A stretch of 64,000 bases of DNA from Streptacidiphilus albus JL83 (lineage in GTDB: Bacteria > Actinomycetota > Actinomycetes > Streptomycetales > Streptomycetaceae): the NCBI RefSeq assembly GCF_000744705.1, contig NZ_JQML01000001.1, forward strand, positions 9,496,017-9,560,016. Reading direction: 5' to 3'. Shown piece by piece: positions 1 through 8,613 of the stretch (positions are counted from its first letter, which is position 1; every line of letters starts with the position of its first letter). A model generated the notes under the pieces. That model did no database searches, had not been told where the DNA came from, and saw only the letters and a program-made list of their open reading frames with translations. Made by a program: the position numbers and the translations under genes.

Positions 1-378
1 GGAATGCGTCCGCTTGGGCAGGGCGTCGCGTGGTTCGAGGACCTTGCCCATGACGAGCAGTTCGAGGTGCTGCGGGACCTGAGCGGGTTCTGCATCCAGG
101 CCCGCGCGACAGTGGAGGACAGCCCGGAGAGCGTGCGCATGGCCGGCATCCGGCCGACGCATACTCCAGCGGTCCTGATCGCGCGCGGGCAACTGCACGG
201 ACAGCTGGAAAAGATCATCAATCTGCCCCAGGACGAGCGGGTGAAGGCGTTTCGGCTGCTGGTAGCCCTGCTGGGAGTAGCCGACAAGCGCCGCCGGGAG
301 CGGTTCTGCGCCGACGGGTGCACCCACGCCTGGCACCAGCCGGCGGCCGGGACCGATACGGAAGCGGCCACCGCGTGA
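1..378 (+). CDS. DUF5958-like protein, 5'-truncated by the window edge
   Basis: The frame is open from base 1 and ends with TGA at 376-378, giving about 125 visible residues. The visible part contains a GIRPTHTPAVLI-type core, a helical segment with DERVKAFRLLVALLGVADKRRRERFC, and a C-terminal Cys-His patch (CADGCTHAWH). This matches my memory of the streptomycete DUF5958 family, whose function is unknown. In those relatives the segment here read as MRPLGQG follows roughly 15 residues, so the ATG at position 4 is probably internal and the true start lies outside the window. It ends only 12 bp before the transposase start and may share a transcript with it. The family name is from recall; the reading frame is certain. 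Confidence 0.7.
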   Translation, partial: GMRPLGQGVAWFEDLAHDEQFEVLRDLSGFCIQARATVEDSPESVRMAGIRPTHTPAVLIARGQLHGQLEKIINLPQDERVKAFRLLVALLGVADKRRRERFCADGCTHAWHQPAAGTDTEAATA

Positions 379-390
379 TCATCAGAGGTT

Positions 391-1737
391 GTGTGGACTC
401 CTGAAGACAGTGCGGTGGCCGCGGGCCACAGCGTAGACCCCGCCCGCTGGCGGGCGATGTTCGACCAGGCCATGGCCCGCATCGCGGGCCGGTTCCGACG
501 CGTTGAACCCCGGGCGACGGCAAGGGCGTTCGTGCTCGGGCTGCTGTCCGGCGTCGAACGAAAGAACTGCTGGCAGTTGGCCGAGCAAGCCGGGCACGCC
601 CGTCCCGGCGCGATGCAGCGGCTGCTGCGGAGCGCACGCTGGGACGCCGACGAGGTGCGCGACGAAGTCCGCTCTTACGTCCTGGAGCACCTTGGCGGTG
701 GTGGGGTGCTGATCGTGGACGAGACGGGGTTCCTGAAGAAGGGCGACCGCTCGGCGGGCGTCCAGCGGCAGTACACCGGCACTGCGGGAAGAATCGAGAA
801 TGCCCAGGTCGGAGTGTTTCTCGCCTACGCATCCGAGCGGGGACGGTCGCTGATCGACCGTCGGCTCTACCTGCCCGAGCACACCTGGTGCAAGGACTCC
901 GAGCGACGGTCGGGCTCCGGCGTTCCCGAGGACATCGAGTTCGCGACCAAGCCCCGCCTGGCCCTGCAGATGATCGAAGCGGCCCTGGACGCGGGATGCC
1001 AGTCCTCCTGGGTGACCGGCGACGAGGTCTACGGCCAGGACCCGCAGCTTCGCTCCGCGTTGGAGGCACGGGGGGTCGGCTACGTCCTGGCGGTCGCCTG
1101 CACCACCCGTGTGCGGATCAACCAGGACCGCACCGTCATCCGGGCCGACGCCGCGGCAACCGCCCTGCCCCCTGACGCCTGGCACCGACAGAGCGCCGGC
1201 GCCGGGGCGAAGGGCCCGCGCTACTACGACTGGGCCTGGGTGCAGATCGGCCCCGACGCCAACCGCTGCCTTCTGGTCCGCCGCAACCCCGCAACCGGTG
1301 AACTCGCCTTCTATCTCTGCTGGTCACCGGGACAAGTAGCCCTGTCGGCACTGGTGCGCGTCGCCGGGATCAGGTGGTGCATCGAAGAGTGCTTCCAAGC
1401 CGCGAAGGGCCAGGTCGGCCTGGACCACTACCAGGTCCGCCACTGGACCGCCTGGCACCGCCACATCACACTCGCCATGCTCGCGCTGGCCTTCCTGGCC
1501 GCCGTCGCCACCAGCACGAAACCCGCCAGAAGCGCAGACCCGTCCCGTCCCGCCCGCAGCAGCGACCCGATCGACCTCAGCATCCCGGAGATCCGGCACC
1601 TGATCGGGGCCCTGTTCAAGCGGCCATCCCTATCGGTGACCACGCTGCTGGCCTGGTCAATCTGGCGCAGACGCCACCAAGCACAGGCCAGGCGCTGCCA
1701 CTATCGACGACGCCTCACCACCCGTTCGCCCACCTAA
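391..1737 (+). CDS. IS701-family DDE transposase
   Basis: A 448-residue protein starting at GTG 391 with an AGAGG ribosome-binding site at 384-388. It carries the IS701-type DDE layout: first Asp in LIVDETGF (about residue 110), second Asp in WVTGDEVYG (about 211), and the Glu in IRWCIEECFQAAKGQVGLD (about 332). The length is normal for full-length IS701 transposases and no stop or frameshift interrupts it, so it could be active. It cuts and pastes its own element. Element ends could not be placed: the 12-bp gap to the preceding gene leaves no room for a left terminal repeat between them. A strong dyad at 1780-1823 follows the gene. Confidence 0.9.
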   Translation: MWTPEDSAVAAGHSVDPARWRAMFDQAMARIAGRFRRVEPRATARAFVLGLLSGVERKNCWQLAEQAGHARPGAMQRLLRSARWDADEVRDEVRSYVLEHLGGGGVLIVDETGFLKKGDRSAGVQRQYTGTAGRIENAQVGVFLAYASERGRSLIDRRLYLPEHTWCKDSERRSGSGVPEDIEFATKPRLALQMIEAALDAGCQSSWVTGDEVYGQDPQLRSALEARGVGYVLAVACTTRVRINQDRTVIRADAAATALPPDAWHRQSAGAGAKGPRYYDWAWVQIGPDANRCLLVRRNPATGELAFYLCWSPGQVALSALVRVAGIRWCIEECFQAAKGQVGLDHYQVRHWTAWHRHITLAMLALAFLAAVATSTKPARSADPSRPARSSDPIDLSIPEIRHLIGALFKRPSLSVTTLLAWSIWRRRHQAQARRCHYRRRLTTRSPT

Positions 1738-1779
1738 ATCACGAAGTCGAACTGGAGTACTAGGGCTCCGACTTGTCGA

Positions 1780-1823
1780 CTGAGGACCCCGTCTCCCCTT
1801 CCTGGGAGATACGGGGTCCTCAG
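1780..1823. terminator. Strong stem-loop after the transposase
   Basis: The left arm CTGAGGACCCCGTCTCCC (1780-1797) pairs with 1804-1823, which is the same sequence inverted with a 2-base bulge. The loop is about 6 nt. It begins 43 bp after the transposase stop and is symmetric enough to act on either strand. It has no U-run, as is common in actinobacteria. It could also be part of the right end of the IS. Confidence 0.6.
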
Positions 1824-1841
1824 TGGTGCTGTGGCTGTCGG

Positions 1842-2086
1842 TCCGTACTTGACCTGTGAGTTTCCAGGGTTGGGGTGTTGATGCCACACACATCGTGGAC
1901 ATCCTCCGCTGTCTCGCTCCCGGCGAGATCGACCACGTGGACCACGTGCAGCCCTGCGGACCCACGAGGTCTGTGAGCGGATCGTGCTGGAGATCGAGGA
2001 CAGCGTGAGCGCGGTGGCGGCGGGGTGGTGGACGGGCGGGGGCGGTCCCGGCGCGTTGCGCGGGACGGTGCCTGACGGCTTGTCAT
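1842..2086 (+). other. Gene-free stretch with a possible decayed ORF
   Basis: No intact gene is visible between the post-transposase stem-loop and the carboxypeptidase promoter region. Two short protein-like segments lie in different frames: one from 1877 reading IVDILRCLAPGEIDHV, the other from 1954 reading LRTHEVCERIVLEIEDSVSAVAAGWW. Joined by a single frameshift near 1940-1954 they would make one continuous piece of about 70 residues. I do not recognise the family. It may be a relic left by IS activity. Confidence 0.35.
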
Positions 2087-2126
2087 CATGATCGGACGGT
2101 CGTGCACAGCCGATCGTCCGATCATG
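2087..2126. promoter_or_regulatory. 40-bp near-perfect palindrome upstream of the S13 peptidase gene
   Basis: CATGATCGGACGGTCG (2087-2102) and CGATCGTCCGATCATG (2111-2126) are inverted copies with 15 of 16 bases matching around an 8-bp spacer. It ends 20 bp before the ATG at 2147, just ahead of the GGAGG ribosome-binding site at 2136-2140. This position fits an operator or a 5'-leader hairpin better than a terminator. The binding protein is unknown. Confidence 0.6.
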
Positions 2127-2146
2127 ACTCCGGCTGGAGGTCCGAC

Positions 2147-3652
2147 ATGAGGCGGGACCTGTCACGGCGGTGGGCGGCAGCCCGGTGCGCACTGCCGCTG
2201 TCCGTCGCACTGGCGCTGACACTGGGAGCGGGAGCCGGTGGGGCGGCGGCTGCCGCGCAGCGCGGCACGGCGGGACAGGTGTCGGCGGGGGAACGTGCCT
2301 TGGCCGCTGTACTCGCCGAACGCTTCCCCCGGGCCGGGCTGGGGCCGGGCGGGGTCGGCCAGGTGATCGACGCGGCGTCCGGGCGCGTCCTGTGGTCCTC
2401 GGGGCCGGGGACGGGACGGATGCCCGCCTCGACCGCCAAGCTGGCCACGGCGGTGGCCGCGCTGACCGTCCTCGGACCGGAGCGGACCGAGTCGACCAGC
2501 ACCCGCTACCGCGCCGAGGACGGCACCCTCTACCTGGTGGCCGGCGGCGATCCGGAGCTGGACCCCGACGGACTCGGCGCGCTGGCGGCGGACACCGCGA
2601 AGGCGCTGAAGGCGCGCGGGGTCACCCAGGTCCACCTGTCGCTCGACGACACCCTCTTCCCCGCGCCCAGCAGGCCGCCGGGCTGGCCGCCCGGCTACTA
2701 CCCCTATGTCGTCGCCCCGGTACGGGCACTGTCCCTGGTCGGCGACCGGACCGAGGACACGGCGCAGACGGCGGCCCGACTCTTCCAGCGGCAGCTGGCC
2801 GGGGACGGGGTCCGGAGCGTGGCGGGCGGTCCGCCGTCGGGCACCCCGGCTCCGCCGACCCCTGCCCCGCCGACCTCGACCGGGCCGAGCGGGCCGACGG
2901 GTCCGAGCGATCCGACCGACCCGGGCGCGCCGCCGGTCGAGGAAGGCGATGCGGCGGCCGGGCGCTCCGGGGCGCTGCGGTCCGCCGCGTCGTATGCGAC
3001 CGCCACCAGGACTGCCACCACGGCCGCCGCTGCGACTGCCGCCCCGGCGATCGGCCGGGCCGCCGTGCCGCGCGAGGCGGAGCTGCTGGCGGTGCACACC
3101 TCCCGGCCGCTCTGGAGCACCGTCGAGTACATGCTGAAGGTCAGCGACAACGAGATCGCCGAGGAACTGCTGCGGCTCACCGCGCTGGCCACCGGCCGAC
3201 CCGCGACCTGGTACGACGGCACCGCCGCCGTCACCCGGGTGCTCGCCGGGTACCACGTGCCGCTCGACGGCGTGGCGCTCTACGACGGCAGCGGACTCTC
3301 CCGTCGGGACCGGCTCACCGCCCGTGCGCTCTCGGCGCTCGCCGCCCTCACCGTCGCCCCCGCGTACCGATCGCTGCTGTGGCCGGTCTACGCCGGGATG
3401 CCGGTGGCCGGGCGCGACGGCACGCTCAGCTCCGACCTGCACCGGTTCAGCACCCGTCCCAGCAGCTGCGCCGCCGGCCTGGTCCGGGCGAAGACCGGGA
3501 CCCTGCACGACGCCACGGCGCTGGCGGGGGTGACCCGCGACCGCAATGGACGCTGGCTGGCCTTCGCTTTCCTGGAGAACGGCAGCACGCCCGTCCACAC
3601 GGCCCGCCACGGACTGGACGGCCTCGCAGCGACCGTGGAGGGCTGCTGGTGA
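2147..3652 (+). CDS. D-alanyl-D-alanine carboxypeptidase/endopeptidase (S13, PBP4 class)
   Basis: A penicillin-binding protein of the DacB/PBP4 class that trims or cleaves peptidoglycan peptides outside the cell. I chose ATG 2147 because GGAGG lies at 2136-2140 and an export signal (Arg-rich start, then a long Ala/Leu stretch) follows; the frame stays open upstream to 2102. The three serine beta-lactamase-fold motifs are present: STAK near residue 95, SDN near 333 and KTG near 449. Residues of roughly 225-305 form a Pro/Gly/Thr/Ala-rich low-complexity insert, a likely cell-wall-spanning linker. Total length is 501 residues, normal for the family. The palindrome just upstream suggests dedicated control. 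Confidence 0.93.
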   Translation: MRRDLSRRWAAARCALPLSVALALTLGAGAGGAAAAAQRGTAGQVSAGERALAAVLAERFPRAGLGPGGVGQVIDAASGRVLWSSGPGTGRMPASTAKLATAVAALTVLGPERTESTSTRYRAEDGTLYLVAGGDPELDPDGLGALAADTAKALKARGVTQVHLSLDDTLFPAPSRPPGWPPGYYPYVVAPVRALSLVGDRTEDTAQTAARLFQRQLAGDGVRSVAGGPPSGTPAPPTPAPPTSTGPSGPTGPSDPTDPGAPPVEEGDAAAGRSGALRSAASYATATRTATTAAAATAAPAIGRAAVPREAELLAVHTSRPLWSTVEYMLKVSDNEIAEELLRLTALATGRPATWYDGTAAVTRVLAGYHVPLDGVALYDGSGLSRRDRLTARALSALAALTVAPAYRSLLWPVYAGMPVAGRDGTLSSDLHRFSTRPSSCAAGLVRAKTGTLHDATALAGVTRDRNGRWLAFAFLENGSTPVHTARHGLDGLAATVEGCW

Positions 3653-3786
3653 GCGGTGGCGGCGCCGGAGCGAAGGGCAGCGGAGCAGCCGGACGGGGGA
3701 TGCTGACTGGCCGGGTTGTCGGTCCGGGCCGATAAGCTTGCGAGCTGCGCAGCATGCGCACCAGTTTCATCGCAGGGGAGGAACCC

Positions 3787-4578
3787 ATGGGCCGGGCTCG
3801 GGGCCTGATGGCCATTCACGCACATCCGGACGACGAGTCCCTCTGGACGGGCGGCGTACTCGCCCAGCACGTCGCCCAGGGACGGCCGACGGCCGTGCTC
3901 ACCTGCACCGATGGCGAGCGGGCGGACGAGGAGCCCTTCGCCGGGCCGGGCACGCGGGCCAAGGAGCTGGCCCAGGCGCTGGAGTTGCTGGGCGTCGCCG
4001 AGTCGGGGATGCTCCGCTACCACGACTCCGGGCACCTCGGGCGCGGCCCGGGTTCGCTCTGCGAGGCGCCCTTCGACGAGTTCGTCGGCGAGCTGGTCGC
4101 GCGGATCCGCTCGTTCCGACCGGCCGCCGTCGTCACCTACGACGCCTACGGGATATACGGACACCCCGACCATGTCCGGGTGCACCGCGCGGTGCTGGCG
4201 GCGGTGGAGGCCGCGGCCTGTGCCAGCACGCTGCCGCAGGCCGGACCGGCCTGGGCGGTGGACTCGCTGTGGCTGGCCACGGTCCCCGAGTCGCTGGTGC
4301 GGCAGCTCATCGGACTCGGCCTCGACCAGCCCATGCCGTCCACCCCGGACGCGCGGATCGCCGCCGACGTCGACGTCCGGCCCTGGCTGGACGTCAAATG
4401 GGCGGCCGTCCGGTCCCATGCGACCGAGTTCGCCCGGGGGGCACGGATCGCGGCGTTCGAGGAGCCGCAGCTGCGCGAGCTGTGCCTCGGGCGGGAGTGG
4501 TTCCTCTACCGGCCGGGACCGGGCGCGCAGAGCGGCCGGGAGCCGTACCGGGGCGGGCTGCTCGCCGACCGGGACTGA
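3787..4578 (+). CDS. PIG-L/MshB-type zinc-dependent deacetylase
   Basis: A 263-residue member of the PIG-L (LmbE/MshB/Mca) family, zinc amidohydrolases acting on N-acetyl sugars or mycothiol conjugates. The AHPDDE zinc-binding motif is at residues 12-17, and the HPDH motif that completes the metal site is at 126-129. The start at ATG 3787 is preceded by GGGAGGA, while the longer ATG at 3754 has no such site. The gene stands alone on the + strand, convergent with the flavin monooxygenase. The substrate cannot be read from the sequence: mycothiol-S-conjugate amidase, MshB-like deacetylase and an unrelated sugar deacetylase are all possible. Confidence 0.88.
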   Translation: MGRARGLMAIHAHPDDESLWTGGVLAQHVAQGRPTAVLTCTDGERADEEPFAGPGTRAKELAQALELLGVAESGMLRYHDSGHLGRGPGSLCEAPFDEFVGELVARIRSFRPAAVVTYDAYGIYGHPDHVRVHRAVLAAVEAAACASTLPQAGPAWAVDSLWLATVPESLVRQLIGLGLDQPMPSTPDARIAADVDVRPWLDVKWAAVRSHATEFARGARIAAFEEPQLRELCLGREWFLYRPGPGAQSGREPYRGGLLADRD

Positions 4579-4612
4579 GGCCGGGACCGGCGAGCCGCCG
4601 CCCGGCCTCGGT

Positions 4613-5938
4613 TCAGGAAGCGGCGGAGGAGGCAGAGGAGGGGGAGGGGACGGAGGCGGCGACGGTGCGGGCGACGGCCGGTGCGATCCGGGTGGCCGCG
4701 TAGCGCGTGCCGACCACGAAGCGCATCATCGGGCCGAAGGCCGGCGCCGACAGGTTGCCGGTGAAGTAGAGGCCGGGCACGCTCGACTCGAAGTTCGCCG
4801 ACAGCCGGGGGCCGCGCGCGCCCGGCACCCGGACCAGGGAGGCGCGCAGCTCCGGGGCGAGGAAGCGGGTCGCCTCGATGTCGATCCGGTAGCCGGTGGC
4901 CGCCAGGACATGATCGACCGTCAGCACCTTGGGCCCGGGGCCCGCGCCGCGCAGCCGCAGCCGGATCCCGTCCGTGCCCGCCTCGGCGTGGATGACCTCG
5001 CGGTTGGTGTGGATGGTGACCAGCCCGTCCACGCGCTCCCGCAGCCACCAGCCGCCCGAGGGGCCGAGCACCCGGCGCAGGATGTAGCGGCGGGTCGGAC
5101 TCGGGAGCTTGCGTACCAGCTGCGGGTAGCGGCAGATCACCGCGAGCGCCCAGCCGGTGCCCAGTGGCGAGGAGGGTTTCACCAGCCGCTCGACCCGGCT
5201 GCGGGTCAGCACCGGGCGGCCCCCGAAGATCACCTTGTCGGCGCGCACCAGGACGTCGACCGTCGCGCCGGACTCCTGCATCAGCGCGGCGCTCTCCAGG
5301 GCGGACTGGCCCGCCCCGATCACCGCGACCCGCTTCCCGGCGAAGACCGAGAGGTCGGCGTGGTGGCTGGTGTGCGAGAGCAGCGCGTCGGCGGCGGGCC
5401 CCTCCGGGGCGAGGTGGGCGAGGTGCTGCGGGATCTGCGCGAGTCCGGTCAGTCCGGAGGCCACGACCACGGCGGACGCCGCGAACTCCTCGCCGTCCTC
5501 CAGCAGGACGGTGAAGCCGGGCGCGCCCCCGTCCGCCGCCACCTTGTTCTGCCGGACCGCCGCGACCCGGGTCTCCTCGACCTCGCCGACGTGCCGCTCC
5601 TGGAACCAGAGGCCGTAGCGGACGAACAGGGTGCACGGTATCGGCGTGAGCTCGGTCAGCTCCGACTCGCCCACGGCGCGGACGAAGTCCGCGAGCTCCG
5701 CGCCGGGTACGGGTGCCGAGAGGTCCACCGCGTCCGGCGTGGACTTGAGGAACATGCCCGAGGCCATGTCGTGCCTCCAGCTGCCCATCACCACGCCGAA
5801 GACGCGTACGGGTATGCCGAGGGCGCGGAGGTGGGCCGCGACGGAGAGCCCGTAGGGCCCGGCGCCGATCACCGCGACCGGCGCGGCGTCCGCCACCGGG
5901 TCGGCGGCGGGCTGCGCCGCGCGGCGGTTCCGTTCCAT
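4613..5938 (-). CDS. FAD-dependent monooxygenase / lysine-N-hydroxylase-like flavoprotein
   Basis: A 441-residue two-dinucleotide-domain flavoprotein. It has an N-terminal FAD Rossmann motif (VIGAGPYG, residues 24-30), a second NAD(P)H-binding motif (VIGAGQSA, about 207-213) and the late ATGYRID motif typical of flavin monooxygenases. The start at 5938 is supported by AGGA seven bases upstream. The frame continues upstream without stop but lacks coding character. Such enzymes hydroxylate small amines or oxidise sulfur or carbon centres. No biosynthetic partner lies next to it, so the substrate is unknown. The C-terminus ends in a Ser/Ala-rich tail. Confidence 0.85.
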   Translation of the reverse strand: MERNRRAAQPAADPVADAAPVAVIGAGPYGLSVAAHLRALGIPVRVFGVVMGSWRHDMASGMFLKSTPDAVDLSAPVPGAELADFVRAVGESELTELTPIPCTLFVRYGLWFQERHVGEVEETRVAAVRQNKVAADGGAPGFTVLLEDGEEFAASAVVVASGLTGLAQIPQHLAHLAPEGPAADALLSHTSHHADLSVFAGKRVAVIGAGQSALESAALMQESGATVDVLVRADKVIFGGRPVLTRSRVERLVKPSSPLGTGWALAVICRYPQLVRKLPSPTRRYILRRVLGPSGGWWLRERVDGLVTIHTNREVIHAEAGTDGIRLRLRGAGPGPKVLTVDHVLAATGYRIDIEATRFLAPELRASLVRVPGARGPRLSANFESSVPGLYFTGNLSAPAFGPMMRFVVGTRYAATRIAPAVARTVAASVPSPSSASSAAS

Positions 5939-6378
5939 GGCGTCGTCCTGCTTGGACAGTGGCTGGGCCACAGAACCCCCCAGTGCGTCGATGTGCACCT
6001 CTCCCCAGGGTGCACGGCGGCAAGGACGCCACCGGTTCCGGATCGATCGTGCCAACCGTTGTCCGGAGGTGGCGACATCCAGTCCAGTGTGATCCATCGA
6101 TCCTGGGAACAGGAGGACTTCAACGAAACTGAACGGTCCGACCGAGCCGGTCGCAGTCCATGTCCGGCCTGCTCCGACGCCCCGGCAGACCCCTGCGTCC
6201 CGGCCGACCCTGAGGCCCTTCCGGTGCACCACCCGGGCGGTGCACCGCGGTGCGCCCGAGCCCCGGTCGGGCTGGTCCGGCCCGGGTCGGTCTGGCGGGC
6301 CGGTCAGGCGGGCCGGTCAGGCGGGCCGGTCGGCGGGCCGGTCAGGCGGGCCGGTCGGCGGGCCGGTCGGCGGACCGG
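5939..6378. other. Promoter region of the flavoprotein gene plus tandem repeats
   Basis: 440 bp without a gene, between two minus-strand genes. The part near 5939-6150 is less GC-rich and should carry the flavoprotein promoter, but I cannot assign confident -35/-10 boxes. The distal part is filled by the tandem repeats listed separately. No ORF with coding character is seen on either strand. Confidence 0.5.
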
Positions 6379-6382
6379 TCAG
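6295..6382. repeat. Seven tandem 12/13-bp repeats (GCGGGCCGGTCAG type)
   Basis: Seven head-to-tail units start at 6295, 6308, 6321, 6333, 6346, 6358 and 6370. Units are either GCGGGCCGGTCAG (13 bp) or GCGGGCCGGTCG (12 bp); the last has one substitution. The array runs over the stop codon of the MFS transporter gene at 6379-6381. It looks like a minisatellite that could vary between strains. Confidence 0.85.
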
Positions 6383-8046
6383 GTCCGGTCGGCCGGACGG
6401 CGGTGCCGCAGCAGCACCCACACCAGCACCGCCGCACCGACCAGCAGCGCGCCGGAGAGCACCGCCGCCAGGTTCATCCCCTGGACGAAGGCGCCACGGG
6501 CGCTGCTCAGCAGGGCGTCAGCCGATCCGGACGGCAGGGTGGACGCGGTGTGGACGGCTCCGCCGAGCGAGTTGGCCGACTCCGTCGCCGCCGGTCCGTG
6601 CACGGTCGCGGGCAGCACCAGCCCGGAGCGGTAGACGGCCGTCAGTACCGAGCCGACCAGCGCGATGCCCAGCGCGGTGCCCAGTTCGTAGGCGGTCTCC
6701 GAGACGGCGCCCGCTGCGCCCGACTTCTCCTTGGGGGCGGCGTCCAGCACCATCGTCGTCGACATCGCGTAGACGACGCCCTCGGCGACGCCGGTGACCA
6801 GGAAGGCGACGGCGATCAGCAGGTACGAGGTCCCGCTGTGGACCCAGCCCAGCGCGCCCAGGCCCAGGCCCATCGCCAGCAGGCCGCCGGCGAAGGCCGC
6901 GCGGTGGCCGCAGCGGCGGGCCAGGTAGGCGGCGGTGAGCCCGCCGACCACCGAGCCGGCGAAGGCCGGCATGTCCGCGAGCCCGGCCTGCAGCGGCGAG
7001 TAGCCGCGCACCAGCTGGAAGTACTGGGAGAGGAAGAAGACCACGCCGGCCAGCCCGATCAGCGCGATCAGCGCACCGGAGGCGGCAGCGGTGAAGCGCG
7101 GGTCCGCGAACAGCCGCACGTCCAGCAGCGGCACCGGCAGCCGCAGCTGCCGCCGGACGAAACCGATCAGGCAGCCGGTGCCGAGCACCGCCGTGACGAT
7201 GACGCCGGCCTCGAACGGCCCGTTCACCGCGGCCTCCTTGACCGCGTAGACCACGGCGATGATCCCGACCAGGGACAGCCCGACGCTGGGCAGGTCCCAG
7301 GCCCCCGGGTTCGGGTCGCGGGACTCCGGCAGCAGCCGCCAGCCGAGCACCATCAGCAGGGCGATCAGCGGAAGGTTGATCAGGAAGACCGAGCCCCACC
7401 AGAAGTGCTCCAGCAGGAGGCCGCCGAGCAGCGGACCGCCGGCGGCGCCGGCGGTGGCCGCCGCGCCCCAGATGCCGATGGCCCTGGCCCGCTCGCCGTC
7501 GTCCGGGAACAGGTTGCGGATCAGCGACAGGGTGGAGGGCATGATGGTCGCCCCGGCGACGCCGAGCAGCGCGCGGGCGGCGATCAGCCAGCCCGCCCCG
7601 GGCGCGTAGGCGGCGAGGAGGGAGGCCGCGCCGAAGGCCAGCGAGCCGATCAGCAGCAGCCGCTTGCGTCCGATCCGGTCGCTGAGCGAGCCCATGCTGA
7701 CCAGGAGTCCGGCCAGCACGAAGGAGTAGCTGTCGCCGATCCAGAGCAGCTGGGTGGCGGAGGGGTTCAGGCTCTCGCTGATGAAGGGGATCGCCAGGAC
7801 CAGGACGGTGGCGTCGAGGGTGACCAGCAGCACGGCCAGGATGAGCACGGCGAGCGCGATCCAGCGGCGGCGCGCGGCGGGCGGGCCCGGCCGCGACGGG
7901 GTCGCGGCGGCGGGCGGCGCGGGCCGGACGGCGGCGCTCGGGGCTGCGGCCTGGGACGGGGCCTGGGACGGGGACGGGGTGTGCGGCCGTCCCTGGGGAC
8001 TTCGGTACGCGGACGTGGTCTGCGGGACCGTCGGGCTGGTGGTCAT
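6379..8046 (-). CDS. DHA2/EmrB-QacA-family MFS drug-efflux transporter
   Basis: A 555-residue membrane protein with about 14 hydrophobic segments, typical of the 14-TMS DHA2 family that exports drugs by proton antiport. Family signatures include LLWIGDSYSFVLAGLLVSMGSLSDRIGRKR in TM2 and the following loop, and the antiporter-type proline/glycine-rich TM5 (GVAGATIMPSTLSL). A Pro/Ala-rich cytosolic N-terminus of about 60 residues precedes TM1. The start at 8046 has AGGAGAG upstream and overlaps the TetR stop in an ATGA junction, so the two are translationally coupled. Its 3' end lies inside a minisatellite. The substrate is unknown, but induction through the TetR partner is likely. Confidence 0.93.
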   Translation of the reverse strand: MTTSPTVPQTTSAYRSPQGRPHTPSPSQAPSQAAAPSAAVRPAPPAAATPSRPGPPAARRRWIALAVLILAVLLVTLDATVLVLAIPFISESLNPSATQLLWIGDSYSFVLAGLLVSMGSLSDRIGRKRLLLIGSLAFGAASLLAAYAPGAGWLIAARALLGVAGATIMPSTLSLIRNLFPDDGERARAIGIWGAAATAGAAGGPLLGGLLLEHFWWGSVFLINLPLIALLMVLGWRLLPESRDPNPGAWDLPSVGLSLVGIIAVVYAVKEAAVNGPFEAGVIVTAVLGTGCLIGFVRRQLRLPVPLLDVRLFADPRFTAAASGALIALIGLAGVVFFLSQYFQLVRGYSPLQAGLADMPAFAGSVVGGLTAAYLARRCGHRAAFAGGLLAMGLGLGALGWVHSGTSYLLIAVAFLVTGVAEGVVYAMSTTMVLDAAPKEKSGAAGAVSETAYELGTALGIALVGSVLTAVYRSGLVLPATVHGPAATESANSLGGAVHTASTLPSGSADALLSSARGAFVQGMNLAAVLSGALLVGAAVLVWVLLRHRRPADRT

Positions 8047-8594
8047 GCCGGATCTCTCCTGAGGGCGCCGCCGAGGAAGAGCTCGGTCAGCGCATGGGTG
8101 CTGTCACGGGGGGCGAGGCGTCCTTCCTGGACCGCCCAGCCGACGCCGGCGAGCAGGTCGAGGAAGGCCTCGCTGAGCCAGGCCGCGGTCAGTTCGACGC
8201 GCAGTGCCCCGCACTGCTGGCCGCGCAGGAACAGCGCGGCGACGCGGGCGTCCAGGACGTCCCAGGCGTCGTTGATGGACTCGTCGTCGTAGAGGCGGTT
8301 CTCGCCGGCGACGAAGGCGGCCAGGCTGGCGTGCGGGATGAACGCCTCCGCCAGGCGACGGACGGCGGCCACCGGATCGCCCTCCTCGGGACGCGCCGAG
8401 TCCAGCGCTTCGTTCAGCCGGCGCAGCGCGTGCGCGCCCACCTCGTGGACGAGCGCATCGCGGCCGGGGAACATCCGGTGCAGGGTCGCTCGGCTGATCC
8501 CGGCCGCCCGCGCGATCTCGTCCATGGCAGCGGTGGGCTGCCGGGAGAGCACGCCGACGGCGGCGATGAGTACAGCGTTGCGATCCGTGGCCAT
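8043..8594 (-). CDS. TetR-family repressor of the adjacent efflux pump
   Basis: A 183-residue TetR regulator. The N-terminal helix-turn-helix reads MDEIARAAGISRATLHRMFPGRDAL (about residues 25-49 from the ATG at 8594), and the remainder is an all-helical ligand domain. An in-frame GTG at 8612 directly abuts the operator and would add six residues. Neither start has a good Shine-Dalgarno site. Overlap with the MFS start and a perfect inverted repeat at 8614-8631 indicate an autoregulated tetR-efflux operon opened by a toxic ligand, probably one the pump exports. Confidence 0.92.
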   Translation of the reverse strand: MATDRNAVLIAAVGVLSRQPTAAMDEIARAAGISRATLHRMFPGRDALVHEVGAHALRRLNEALDSARPEEGDPVAAVRRLAEAFIPHASLAAFVAGENRLYDDESINDAWDVLDARVAALFLRGQQCGALRVELTAAWLSEAFLDLLAGVGWAVQEGRLAPRDSTHALTELFLGGALRRDPA

Positions 8595-8613
8595 GCGCCA
8601 AGGATAGCTCACA

